From NCBI GenBank assembly GCA_035495855.1, contig DATJFD010000076.1, forward strand, positions 7,346 through 71,345: DNA of 64,000 nt, given 5' to 3'. Shown here one piece after another: positions 44,928-54,829 of this stretch. The DNA comes from JAHFIW01 sp035495855 (GTDB lineage Bacteria > Patescibacteriota > Patescibacteriia > SG8-24). The notes beneath the pieces were generated by a model. The model saw nothing but the letters and a program-made list of their open reading frames with translations. It was not told the DNA's origin and searched no databases. The translations under genes were made by a program, and so were the position numbers. Each line of letters starts with the position of its first letter. Position 1 is the first letter of the stretch.

Positions 44928-45524
44928 GGCACCTGGCCGCAGCACCACCATCTTACCTCTTTTCAGGGCCGCGATGGTGGAGGGGCGGCGGACGGGCAGC
45001 TTGCCGGCGTCGAGCACGAGCGCGGGCGCGGTACGGCGGCCGCGGAACGACGCGACGACCTTGGCGGCGTCGTAGAGCGTGGCCTCGCCCGAAACGTTGG
45101 CGGAGGTCGAGGTGATGAGACCGCCGGCGGCCTTGGCAAGCGCGCGGGCCCAGACGGAAGCCGGCACGCGCACCGCGGCGGTCGGTCCGGGCGACGCGGG
45201 CAGGCGGCCTCCCCTCTTATATGGCAGCACGAGCGTGAGCGGCCCCGGCCAGTGCGCGGTGGCGAGCTTCCGGGCCGGGCCCGCGAGCACGAACCGCTCG
45301 CGGACGTCCGCGGCAGATGCGGCGATGAGCGGCAGCGGCTTGCCGCCGGGCCGTCCTTTGATGCGGAAGACCGAGGCGACCGCCGCGCGAACGGCGGGGT
45401 CCGCGGCGAGGCCGTAGGCAGTCTCGGTCGGCATGACGATCACGCCGCCGGCGCGAAGGACCGCGGCGGCTTCGGCGAGCGCCTTCTTCGAGACCCGGCG
45501 CCGGTCGATCTTGATGATGCGCAT
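44907..45524 (-). CDS. tsaC: L-threonylcarbamoyladenylate synthase (TsaC/YwlC family)
   Basis: 205 residues from the ATG at 45524. Characteristic motifs: GGVIVMPTETAYGLAADP near residue 25, RIKGRPGGKPLPLI, the AHWPGPLTLVL motif and TSANVSGE. The enzyme makes threonylcarbamoyl-AMP from Thr, bicarbonate and ATP for the t6A modification of tRNAs reading ANN codons. The last residues, VKVESR, and the stop are encoded within the R7 repeat. Single-domain TsaC type without the Sua5 extension. Confidence 0.92.
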   Translation of the reverse strand: MRIIKIDRRRVSKKALAEAAAVLRAGGVIVMPTETAYGLAADPAVRAAVASVFRIKGRPGGKPLPLIAASAADVRERFVLAGPARKLATAHWPGPLTLVLPYKRGGRLPASPGPTAAVRVPASVWARALAKAAGGLITSTSANVSGEATLYDAAKVVASFRGRRTAPALVLDAGKLPVRRPSTIAALKRGKMVVLRPGAVKVESR

Positions 45525-45529
45525 GCTTT

Positions 45530-45607
45530 TCGAGTCGAAAGTCCAGAGTCGAGAGCGCACAGATCCACCCTCTCGACTTTCAACTCTCGACTCTCGACTT
45601 CAAGTCT
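45530..45607. repeat. Inverted heptad repeat, unit GAGTCGA (site R8)
   Basis: Left arm 45530-45556 (GAGTCGAAAGTCCAGAGTCG) and right arm 45571-45606 (CTCGACTTTCAACTCTCG) at 7-bp spacing. It fills the gap between tsaC and the epimerase stop. Confidence 0.8.
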
Positions 45608-46537
<930 letters not shown>

Positions 46538-46548
46538 GCGGGTGCGGG

Positions 46549-47659
46549 TTATTTCTTCATTTGATCCTTGAGCCAGGCCTCGACGAACGCGTCCAGATCG
46601 CCGCCGAGCACGCCCTGGGTGTCGGTCGTCTCGTGCTTGGTGCGGTGGTCCTTCACCATCTGGTACGGATGGAGGACGTACGAGCGGATCTGGTTCCCCC
46701 ACTCCGCGCTCGTGAACTCGCCGCGCAGCTTCTTCTTCTCCGCGGCCCGCTCCTCGAGGTACTGCTTATGGAGCTTGGCGCGCAGGATGCGCATGGCGGT
46801 CTCCTTGTTCTGCGTCTGCGAGCGCTCGTTCTGGCAGGTGACGACGATGCCCGTCGGCAGGTGGGTGATGCGCACGGCCGAGTAGGTCGTCTGCACGCCC
46901 TGGCCCCCGTGGCCGCCCGCGAGATAGGTGTCGATGCGCAGGTCCTGGGGATCGATCTTCACCTCTTTGATCTCTCCCAGTTCCGGCAGGACCTCGAGCA
47001 GCGCGAAGGAGGTCTGGCGCAGCGCGTCCGAGTTGAACGGCGACTGCCTGACCAGGCGATGCACGCCGGCCTCTGCCTTGAAATGTCCGTAAGCGTAGCG
47101 GCCCTCGATGGATAGCGTCGCGCTCTTGATGCCGGCTTCAGTGCCGCGGCTCTCGTCGAGCATCTTCACGGTCCAGCCTTTCCGCTCGGCGTAGCGCATG
47201 TACATGCGGAGCAGCATCTCGGCCCAGTCCTGCGCGTCGGTGCCGCCCGCGCCCGCATGGATGGCGATGATGGCGTCGCGTTCGTCGTACTCCTCGCCCA
47301 TGAGCGTCGCGAACTCGAGGGACGCGAAGTCCTTCTTGAGCCCGGCGAGCTTTTCGTTGATGTCGGCCTCGGCGTCGGCGTCGACCTCCGACTCTTCCAT
47401 GAGCAGCTTCGCGAAGGCCTGCAGGTCCGCGGACTCGGTCCGCAGCCGCTCCCATTTGCCGTAGTAGTCCTTGAGGTCGGCGAGCTTGCGGCTCACTTGC
47501 TGCGCGTGGGACTGGTCCTTCCAGAAGTCGGGCTGCTGCGTTTCCCACTCGGTCGCTTCTATCTCTTTCGCGGTCTTGTCCAGGTCAAAGTAACCCCCAA
47601 GTATCGGAGACCTTGCGCACAAGTTCCTCGATGTCCTGGAGGTTTTGTTTATTCACCAT
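46549..47659 (-). CDS. prfB: Peptide chain release factor 2, with programmed +1 frameshift
   Basis: The gene starts at the ATG at 47659 (MVNKQNLQDIEELVRKVSDT), reads 24 codons to an in-frame TGA at 47587-47585 and continues in the +1 frame, giving 369 residues. The site reads GGGGGTTACTTTGAC: a Shine-Dalgarno-like G-run, the slippery CTT and the TGA, as in E. coli prfB. The rest has the RF2 codon-recognition motif SPF (RQSPFNSD) and the GGQ motif (AGGHGGQGVQ). When RF2 is scarce the ribosome shifts and makes more RF2. Both reading frames must be joined in annotation. Confidence 0.93.
47585..47600 (-). promoter_or_regulatory. RF2 programmed frameshift site
   Basis: CTT TGA C preceded by GGGGG 3 nt upstream, on the minus strand. 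Reading CTT then skipping the T gives GAC (Asp) and the conserved downstream frame DLDKTAKEIE. Confidence 0.9.
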
Positions 47660-47661
47660 AT

Positions 47662-47690
47662 GCGTCGAGCTTCGAGCTCCGAGGTTAGAG
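47662..47690. repeat. Short heptad repeat, unit CGAGCTT/CGAGCTC (site R9)
   Basis: About three units between the prfB ATG and the stop of the next gene; the stop at 47685 lies within it. Single-armed remnant. Confidence 0.5.
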
Positions 47691-48002
47691 GTTGATCTTC
47701 TTGGCGTACCTTCCGAGGACGGGCAATTCCCATTGCCGGCCCGCGAGCGCCTGCAGCATGCCGTAGAGCGAGGCGATGGCCGGGACGGCGAGCGCGAACC
47801 AGCCGATGAACGGCACGGCGGAGAACAGCGCCTCGATCACGAACAGCACGATGCCCTGGCGGACGTGGAACTGCAGGAAGGGCGATTTCTTGCGCGCCAG
47901 GAAGAGCGGGATGACGAAGAAGATGCCGATGTAGGCGATGGCCGCGAGGAAGCGCTCGTTGTCGCGGTCCTTGTCGCCGGTCGGGTACGTTTGGTCGGGC
48001 AT
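47685..48002 (-). CDS. Small DUF4870/Tic20-like membrane protein
   Basis: 105 residues. A charged start is followed by helices at about 18-36, 48-66 and 68-85 with the pattern FHVRQGIVLFVIEALFSAVPFIGW, typical of DUF4870/Tic20-like small membrane proteins (the FHxxQ motif). Function unknown. A good promoter ends 8-9 nt before the ATG, so the mRNA leader is nearly absent. Confidence 0.75.
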   Translation of the reverse strand: MPDQTYPTGDKDRDNERFLAAIAYIGIFFVIPLFLARKKSPFLQFHVRQGIVLFVIEALFSAVPFIGWFALAVPAIASLYGMLQALAGRQWELPVLGRYAKKINL

Positions 48003-48011
48003 AGTGACGTC

Positions 48012-48040
48012 ATTGTAGCGCTTCTTTCGCTGAGTTTCAA
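48012..48040 (-). promoter_or_regulatory. Promoter of the DUF4870-like/prfB group
   Basis: Minus-strand TTGAAA (48035-48040), a 17-bp spacer and TACAAT (48012-48017). The ATG starts 9 nt after the -10, again a leaderless or near-leaderless arrangement. Confidence 0.7.
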
Positions 48041-48108
48041 GGAAAAAATATGAGTCCTTATGAGCCGGCCGGCGGGAGACGGCTTGCGGCGGCTTTCATG
48101 TATGTACC

Positions 48109-48292
48109 CCGCGGGTCCTGTCACGGTCCACCCCCAATGGGTGCTCGGGACTCGGCCCTGCGCGCCCATTGGGGGACCCCCGGACCGTGCCACCCGCGGT
48201 CCTTGGACCGGCGCTCTCAGGAAATGGGGGCGGAAAGGAAATCCGGCCTGCGTGTCGCGGACGATCGCCTATGCACGGAAGGGCCGGATTTC
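48109..48292. ncRNA. Structured intergenic region, candidate non-coding RNA
   Basis: The 360-bp gap 48003-48362 has no convincing gene but strong structure. Nested stems: CCGCGGGT 48109-48116 with 48192-48199, ACGGTCC 48123-48129 with 48182-48188, and an 11-bp stem 48131-48141 with 48165-48175 around an inner GGG/CCC hairpin. A second 11-bp hairpin is GAAATCCGGCC 48238-48248 with 48282-48292. It does not show conserved motifs of SRP RNA, 6S RNA, tmRNA or RNase P RNA. Strand and expression are unknown. Confidence 0.45.
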
Positions 48293-48339
48293 TCGCAGGA
48301 TCTCAAAACTCAGCTTCGATGGTGCGGCTTTATTGTATG

Positions 48340-48363
48340 AAAAAACCCGCGGTGTAGGCGGGT
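48340..48363 (-). terminator. Rho-independent terminator of the HTH gene
   Basis: Minus-strand stem ACCCGC/GCGGGT with a 7-nt loop followed by six T; it touches the stop codon of the gene. Confidence 0.75.
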
Positions 48364-48674
48364 CAGCTCGCGGCCGAGGCCGGAGAGAGGGCGAGATCGA
48401 GCTCGCGGTGGAGAGAGGCGACGATGCGACGCTGCAGCGTGAAGTGCGGCGTCTCGGTGCCGTTCGCCCAGCGCAGGACGCTGTGCGGCGAGCATTCGAA
48501 CTCGACGGCGAGCTCGCGGATGAGGGAGGTCCCCTCGTTCCAGAGCGTCATGAGGAAGAGCGTGTTCTGCATGCAGACCTTGAACGGAAGCCCCGCGGGG
48601 CTCCAGCGCTCGATCTGGCTCATGAACTTGCGGGCGTCCAATTCAAGGTGCACGGAGGTGTCTGATGCTTCCAT
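48363..48674 (-). CDS. Small HTH-like protein
   Basis: 103 residues. The segment LIRELAVEFECSPHSVLRWANGTETP followed by RRIVASLHREL resembles a helix-turn-helix of XRE type (about residues 52-90). The N-terminal half is amphipathic with one Cys-Met stretch. Probably a small DNA-binding regulator; target unknown. It is separated from the gene upstream by 46 bp, where a perfect TTGACA lies at 48719-48724 but no good -10. Confidence 0.55.
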   Translation of the reverse strand: MEASDTSVHLELDARKFMSQIERWSPAGLPFKVCMQNTLFLMTLWNEGTSLIRELAVEFECSPHSVLRWANGTETPHFTLQRRIVASLHRELDLALSPASAAS

Positions 48675-48720
48675 GGTCGGTTACCTCGTGGGCTCAACCT
48701 TGCAGAAAAATGACGATCTG

Positions 48721-48939
48721 TCAACCCCCATCGGGACCGTCCTGCCCGCCGCGCTTGCCGCTCCTGGCGGCGAGCCTGAAGAGGACGACCATGTCGAGCA
48801 CGAAGAGCGCGCAGCCGATGGCGACCGCGGGCTTCGGGCCCAGGAAACGCCACAGGACGGCGGTCAGCATGATGATGAGGATGGGCAGATACCGGAACAC
48901 CGCGAAGTACGCAAGCATCGCCTTGGATCGCTTTTCCAT
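48721..48939 (-). CDS. Small two-helix membrane protein
   Basis: 72 residues from the ATG at 48939, with a GGGGAG ribosome-binding site upstream. Two hydrophobic helices (about 9-29 and 35-53: FRYLPILIIMLTAVLWRFLG and AVAIGCALFVLDMVVLFRL) and a basic Gly-rich tail. No family recognised. It follows the groEL terminator. Confidence 0.6.
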   Translation of the reverse strand: MEKRSKAMLAYFAVFRYLPILIIMLTAVLWRFLGPKPAVAIGCALFVLDMVVLFRLAARSGKRGGQDGPDGG

Positions 48940-48997
48940 CGAGTTCTCCCCTTGGTCGAAAGAGCCTGCCAAGGCTACCGAGAACCCCTGCAAAACG

Positions 48998-49025
48998 CAA
49001 AAACGGCCCTTTCGGACCGTTTTTG
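48998..49025 (-). terminator. Terminator of the groESL operon
   Basis: CAAAAACGG/CCGTTTTTG stem with a short extension and TTTC loop. It can work on either strand. Confidence 0.8.
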
Positions 49026-49037
49026 GCTTGGTTGAGC

Positions 49038-50678
<1,641 letters not shown>

Positions 50679-50679
50679 A

Positions 50680-50762
50680 GGTAGGTTGTAGGTTGTAGGT
50701 GGTAGGTTGTAGGGCATCGGAAGCGGGTTCTACAACCTACTCCCTACCACCTACAACCTCTG
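50680..50762. repeat. Inverted heptad repeat, unit GTAGGTT (site R10)
   Basis: Left arm 50680-50713 (GTAGGTT five times) and right arm 50729-50760 (CTACAACCTACTCCCTACCA) with exact 7-bp spacing. It fills the groES-groEL gap and could change the ratio of the two proteins by mRNA folding. Confidence 0.85.
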
Positions 50763-50765
50763 AAA

Positions 50766-51056
50766 TTATTGAAGGACCGCCAGGATGTCCGACTCCTCGA
50801 GGATGAGGAGCTCGGCGCCGTCCACCTTGATCTCGTCGGGGGAATACTTCTTGAAGACGACCTTGTCGCCGGCCTTCACGGTCATGGCGGCGCGCTGGCC
50901 GTTCTCGAGCATCTTGCCGGGGCCGGTCGCGACGACCTCGCCCTTCTCCGGCTTCTCCTTCTCGACGGTGTCGGGAATGATGATGCCCGCCTTCGTCGCC
51001 TGCTCCTCGGAGAGCGGCTTCACGAGCACCCTGTCGTTCAGCGGTTTCACCTGCAT
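50766..51056 (-). CDS. groES: Co-chaperonin GroES (Hsp10)
   Basis: 96 residues from the ATG at 51056. KPLNDRVLVKPLSEEQATKAGIIIPDT is the classic GroES start with its mobile loop (about residues 17-32), and the C-terminal GAELLILEESDILAVLQ is intact. It caps GroEL. First gene of the operon, behind a CIRCE operator and a good promoter. Confidence 0.97.
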   Translation of the reverse strand: MQVKPLNDRVLVKPLSEEQATKAGIIIPDTVEKEKPEKGEVVATGPGKMLENGQRAAMTVKAGDKVVFKKYSPDEIKVDGAELLILEESDILAVLQ

Positions 51057-51103
51057 ACGAATGATGAAAGTTTCGGTTGAGTTACGCGCAAAAGAATATA
51101 CCG

Positions 51104-51130
51104 TTAGCACTCGAAATAGTCGAGTGCCAA
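51104..51130 (-). promoter_or_regulatory. CIRCE operator (HrcA binding site)
   Basis: TTAGCACTC, nine bases, GAGTGCCAA: one base from the consensus inverted repeat. It lies just downstream of the groES promoter. It predicts an HrcA repressor elsewhere in the genome and induction on heat shock. Confidence 0.95.
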
Positions 51131-51131
51131 T

Positions 51132-51159
51132 ATGATAAAAAATCCTGACGAAGTGTCAA
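51132..51159 (-). promoter_or_regulatory. groESL promoter
   Basis: Minus-strand TTGACA (51154-51159), a 16-bp spacer and TATCAT (51132-51137), immediately followed by the CIRCE element. Confidence 0.85.
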
Positions 51160-51177
51160 GAACCGTCCGACAGGCGG

Positions 51178-52521
51178 TCAGCGGGCCTTTTTGAGGTCGA
51201 GATAGGCGGCATGGAGGAGGCCGGCGACGCACCAGAACAATAGCTGGCCGAACCAGGAGCTCCACAGGAAATGGTCGAAGAGGGAGGCGACGAGCATGGC
51301 GAGGAAGGCCGCGGCGTAGACGGTGACGCCGGACGAGACCGCGGACTTGTGCATGAGCCGGTCGCGGACCACGAGCAGCGTCGCGCCGACGAAGCCGAGC
51401 CAGGCGATCAGGCCGAGGATGCCGGTCTCGACGGCCACGAGCACGGGGACGTTGTGCACATAGTCGTACTGCCACCAGTTGCGCGCGTTGGCGGATTCGC
51501 GGGCCAGCGCGAGCGGCATCTGGCCGATGCCGACGCCGGTGAAGAGATGGTCGGCGAGCAGCGACATGGCGTCGGTGTACTGGTTGCCGCGGTCCCCTAT
51601 CGACTGCGCTTCCAGCCTTCCGTTCGCCGTCGCGCGGGTGAGCAGCGGGTCGCCGTAAAAGAGCGCAAGCGCCGCCGCGGTCACCGCGATGATGATGAAC
51701 GACGGGACGAGCACGCGGCGGTATTCCGGCGCGGCCACGCTGCCGTAGGCGCTCACCACCATCCAGAGGAAGCCCGCGGCGACGCCGAGGATGGCGCTCC
51801 GCGAGAACGAGAACAGCAGGCCGGCGGCGATGAGCGGCATGAGCGCGTAGAAGCGGGTGTGCCGGCCGTGCCCGCGGTAGGCCGCGAGCGCGATGCACAT
51901 GAGCAGGCCGATGCCGACGTAGAGACCGAAGATGTTCGGATGCGAGAGCGAGCCGTAGGCGCGCAGCCAGCGGCCGGATCCCGTCTCGACGACGAAGGCG
52001 CCGAGCTGGTCGGCGGAGTGCGTGGCCATGCCGAGCCACTTCGAAGCGAACGCCGATTGCGTGAAGAACTGGTAGCCGCCGAGCGCGACCTGGAAGACCG
52101 CGCCGCCGACGAAGCCGGTCAGCACTTCGCGCGGGTCCGGGCGGAACATCTGGATGGCGAGGAAGACGGCCACGGCGGTCACGGCGAACGAGGCGGAGGT
52201 CAGCCCCGCGAGCGCGTCCTGGGCCTGGAAGGACGACAGCATCGCCGCGAGCGCGACGCAGGCGGCGAACATGCCGGCGGGGCGGCGGACCGCGTCCGTG
52301 ACCCCCTTCCAGCCGTACGCGCCGAACACGAGCGCGGCGAACGCGATGGCGACGAGCTGCATGCCGAAGACGCTGACCGTGCCCGGCTCGACCGGGTGGC
52401 CGGCGATGCTCCCGGTCTTGAGGATCCATCGCGTGCCGCTCGGCGCGAAGGCCACGAGCACGGTGAAGACCAGCGAGGTGATCTCGCGGAGGGTGAACGT
52501 CCGTTTTTTGAGGACGGCCAT
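51178..52521 (-). CDS. O-antigen ligase/Wzy-type polytopic membrane protein
   Basis: 447 residues from the ATG at 52521. Around 11-12 transmembrane helices with the large loop between residues about 265-345 that contains NQYTDAMSLLADHLFTGVG and YDYVHNVPVLVAVETGILG. The VHN...ETG pattern is the hallmark of the O-antigen ligase (Wzy_C) family, which joins or polymerises surface polysaccharide. It lies upstream of groES without sharing its promoter. Polymerase and ligase roles cannot be separated from sequence. Confidence 0.85.
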   Translation of the reverse strand: MAVLKKRTFTLREITSLVFTVLVAFAPSGTRWILKTGSIAGHPVEPGTVSVFGMQLVAIAFAALVFGAYGWKGVTDAVRRPAGMFAACVALAAMLSSFQAQDALAGLTSASFAVTAVAVFLAIQMFRPDPREVLTGFVGGAVFQVALGGYQFFTQSAFASKWLGMATHSADQLGAFVVETGSGRWLRAYGSLSHPNIFGLYVGIGLLMCIALAAYRGHGRHTRFYALMPLIAAGLLFSFSRSAILGVAAGFLWMVVSAYGSVAAPEYRRVLVPSFIIIAVTAAALALFYGDPLLTRATANGRLEAQSIGDRGNQYTDAMSLLADHLFTGVGIGQMPLALARESANARNWWQYDYVHNVPVLVAVETGILGLIAWLGFVGATLLVVRDRLMHKSAVSSGVTVYAAAFLAMLVASLFDHFLWSSWFGQLLFWCVAGLLHAAYLDLKKAR

Positions 52522-52525
52522 GGGG

Positions 52526-52604
52526 TTCAAGCTTCGAGTGCCGAGCTTCGAGCTTCAAGCTTCGAGCTTCGAGCTTCGAGCTTGGAGCTTGGAGCTTGGA
52601 GCTT
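52526..52604. repeat. Heptad tandem repeat, unit CGAGCTT/GGAGCTT (site R11)
   Basis: About ten units with 7-bp spacing. Units contain AGCT, so part of the array pairs with itself. It codes for the last roughly 23 residues of the gene at 52527. Confidence 0.85.
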
Positions 52605-53534
52605 TTCCACCGTCGGCGCGTCCAAACCCAGTTCGCGCAATTTCGCTTCGAAGAGCGCCTGGTATTCGGCCCGGCGGTCGTTGACGTGGAACTTGAGCAC
52701 GCCGTCCGTCACGACGACGCGGCTGTCCTTGTTGGCCATGGCCGCGATGTCGGGCGGGAACATGCGCGTCTGCAGGCGACGGAGCGGCGCTTCGGCCAGA
52801 CGCAGGAGCGGGAGGAGGGGCGAGGTCCAGCGCGGCGCGCCGGCGCGCAGCTTGCGGGCGGAAGGCGCCGAGGCTCCGGGGAGCCGCTCGCGCACCCAGG
52901 CGTTGGCCGCCGAGAACCGCGCGAAGGCGCCTCCCGCGTCGTAGAGCGGCACGAGCGTCGCCGTCCAGTAGCGGAGGTAGGTGTCATCGGGAGCGAGCGC
53001 GAAGCGGGAAAGGTCCTGTTCGGGCTCGGCCACGTAGAAGCTCATGCAGACCTTGTCGGCGTGCGTATGCTCGTCCGGCCGCAGCCCCAGCGCGGCGAGC
53101 GCGCTCGCGACCACGAACCGCGTGGCCCAGACGGTGCCGGGCCGCGCCACGACGAACATGTCGATGTCGCTCTCCTCGTCCGCGCCGGAGATCGCCAGGC
53201 TGTTGCAGACGGCCGCGAGCCGCACGGACGGCAGCAGGCGCAGGAACCGCGCGACGCGGCGGGCGCGGGCGAACTTCTTCTCCGACAGGCGGTGCCGGCG
53301 CTCGCGTTCGGCGACGAGTTCGTCGCGGCCGGCGAGATGCCAGAACCCGTCGCGGCCGCCGAACGCGGGATCGTCGAGCGCGTCGAGCGCGTCCGCGGCC
53401 GTCGGCGCCTCACCCGTCTCGCCCGGGAAACGGTAACGATGCCGCAGGAGCTCGGCGAGCGTCAGCGGATGGTCGAAGAGGTCGAAATAGGCGAGGGTCG
53501 CGGCGAGCGAGCGGCGGAGGGCCGGCGTCTCCAT
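52527..53534 (-). CDS. Nucleotidyltransferase-like protein with repeat-encoded tail
   Basis: 335 residues from the ATG at 53534. The N-terminal part (to about 90) resembles a winged helix (LAATLAYFDLFDHPLTLAELL). The NTase-like motif SLAISGADEESDIDMFVVA lies at about 112-130 with the two acidic residues of the metal site. The middle is basic. The last residues, including KLEARSS twice, are translated from the R11 array. Members of this kind act on nucleic acids or small molecules; the substrate is unknown. The stop is close to the start of the O-antigen ligase gene. Confidence 0.7.
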   Translation of the reverse strand: METPALRRSLAATLAYFDLFDHPLTLAELLRHRYRFPGETGEAPTAADALDALDDPAFGGRDGFWHLAGRDELVAERERRHRLSEKKFARARRVARFLRLLPSVRLAAVCNSLAISGADEESDIDMFVVARPGTVWATRFVVASALAALGLRPDEHTHADKVCMSFYVAEPEQDLSRFALAPDDTYLRYWTATLVPLYDAGGAFARFSAANAWVRERLPGASAPSARKLRAGAPRWTSPLLPLLRLAEAPLRRLQTRMFPPDIAAMANKDSRVVVTDGVLKFHVNDRRAEYQALFEAKLRELGLDAPTVEKLQAPSSKLEARSSKLEARSSALEA

Positions 53535-53581
53535 AACGAAAAGCGGGTGGACTTCCACCCGCCACTGTACCACCTACCGCG

Positions 53582-53646
53582 GAGAATTGAGAGTTGAGAG
53601 TTCAGGAATGAGAGCCTCTCGATTCTCAATTCTAAACTCTCATTTC
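53582..53646. repeat. Inverted heptad repeat, unit GAGAATT/GAGAGTT (site R12)
   Basis: Left arm 53582-53605 and right arm 53617-53646 (CTCGATTCTCAATTCTAA). It overlaps the stop codon of the PRC-barrel gene (53640-53642). Confidence 0.8.
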
Positions 53647-53957
53647 TTCAAAGCCATGGTGCTCGTGCCGCCCGCGGCCGGCTCGGCCGCCCGCTTGGCC
53701 AGCTGCCGCGCCTCGGCGCGCTCCGTCACCGCCGCGTCCTCGACCACCATCATCTCCCCGTCGAGCGAGACCACCTGGCCCGGATGGACCAGCAGCTCGT
53801 CCGGCATGATGGACGACAGCAGGCTGGCCCGCGCCACGACGTACTGCGCGACCTCGTGATGCTCGGCGTCGATGACGAAGGCGGCGAGCTTGCCCACCTT
53901 GTCCCCGCTCTTGGTGATGACCGGGATGCCCCGGAGGTCGGCGTCGCGATAGCGCAT
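53640..53957 (-). CDS. PRC-barrel domain protein
   Basis: 105 residues. RYRDADLRGIPVITKSGDKVGKLAAFVID is the PRC-barrel opening and HHEVAQYVVARA its second half; a Glu/Ala-rich tail follows. PRC-barrels are small beta domains found in RimM and photosystem proteins; stand-alone members are of unknown role, possibly RNA or membrane associated. It follows yidC by 3 bp and is likely co-transcribed. Confidence 0.8.
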   Translation of the reverse strand: MRYRDADLRGIPVITKSGDKVGKLAAFVIDAEHHEVAQYVVARASLLSSIMPDELLVHPGQVVSLDGEMMVVEDAAVTERAEARQLAKRAAEPAAGGTSTMALKK

Positions 53958-53960
53958 AGC

Positions 53961-54716
53961 TCAGGTCTTCGAAGCGGCGGCCGCGGCGGCGTCCGGTCCC
54001 TTGTCGGCGTTGCGGAAATACACCTTCTGCTGCAGGACGGTCAGAAGGTTGGTCAGCAGCCAGTACAGCGCGAGGCCGCCCGGCAGCTTCCAGCCGAGGA
54101 CGACGGTGAGCGCCGGCATCATGTACAGCATCTGCTTGTTCATCGTGGCGAGCATGTCCTCGTCCTTGGCCCCCGGGGTCTTCCTCGGCTGCTGCCGCGT
54201 GACCATCATCTTGGCCTGGAGGTACTGCGAGGCGCCGGCGAGGAGCGCGAGCGCGATGTTCGGCTTGGCCAGGTCGATGAAGCCGAAGAGCGACGGGACG
54301 ATCGTCCCCGGGTTCGTCACGAAGGGGTAGAGCATCTCGAAGCCGTTCGACTTCAGGCCGTGCGACAGCGCCCGGTAGAGCGCGATGAACACCGGCAGCT
54401 GGATGAGCACCGGCAGGCACGACGAGAACGGCGAGACCTTCTCCTTCGAGTAGAGCGCCATCATCGCCTTGGCGAGCTCTTCCTGCTTCTCTTTGCCTTC
54501 GTACTCCTTCTTGAGCGCGTCGAGCTTCGGCTGGATGTCGGAGAGCGCCTTCTGCGAGCGCAGCGCGCCGTTCGACAGCGGCCAGAGCACGAGCTTGATG
54601 ATGATCGTCAGCAGGATGATGGCGATGCCGAGGTCATGCCCCGGGATCGCGTCGTACAGGAAGATCAGCAGGTTGAAGATCGGCTGGTAGAAGATCGCCT
54701 GGAAGAAATGCGTCAT
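53961..54716 (-). CDS. yidC: Membrane protein insertase YidC/Oxa1 family
   Basis: 251 residues from the ATG at 54716. The conserved core has FLYDAIPGHDLGIAIILLTIIIKLVLWPLS (helix with the conserved Lys, about 25-55), a coiled cytoplasmic loop, PVLIQLPVFIALYRALSHG and the C-terminal helices LPGGLALYWLLTNLLTVLQQ. It inserts proteins into the cytoplasmic membrane with or without Sec. The short form without a large periplasmic domain is typical of Gram-positive-like cells. Confidence 0.93.
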   Translation of the reverse strand: MTHFFQAIFYQPIFNLLIFLYDAIPGHDLGIAIILLTIIIKLVLWPLSNGALRSQKALSDIQPKLDALKKEYEGKEKQEELAKAMMALYSKEKVSPFSSCLPVLIQLPVFIALYRALSHGLKSNGFEMLYPFVTNPGTIVPSLFGFIDLAKPNIALALLAGASQYLQAKMMVTRQQPRKTPGAKDEDMLATMNKQMLYMMPALTVVLGWKLPGGLALYWLLTNLLTVLQQKVYFRNADKGPDAAAAAASKT

Positions 54717-54829
54717 ACGCGCTGCGGCGCCTTTCCGATGCCCGCGATGCGGACGGCCGGACACGGGCGAGGCGTGGGATTACGGGAACCGGAACATCGT
54801 ACTACGTCCTGTCGCGCGACACGAGCCTT

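Noticed and set aside
47588..47622. A GTG start for RF2 in the downstream frame
   Set aside because: The CTT TGA frameshift site and the upstream 24-codon frame with a canonical RF2 start explain the gene better.
48109..48292. SRP RNA, 6S RNA, tmRNA or RNase P RNA in the long gap
   Set aside because: None of the conserved sequence motifs of these RNAs was found on either strand, and the hairpin layout does not fit them.
48050..48340. A 96-codon plus-strand frame in the long intergenic gap
   Set aside because: It runs through the nested hairpins, has no ribosome-binding site and no recognisable sequence; the region is better explained as structured DNA or RNA.
50680..50762. CRISPR array as explanation for the intergenic repeats
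   Set aside because: Units are only 7-8 bp, contiguous without spacers, and differ from site to site; no cas genes are present.
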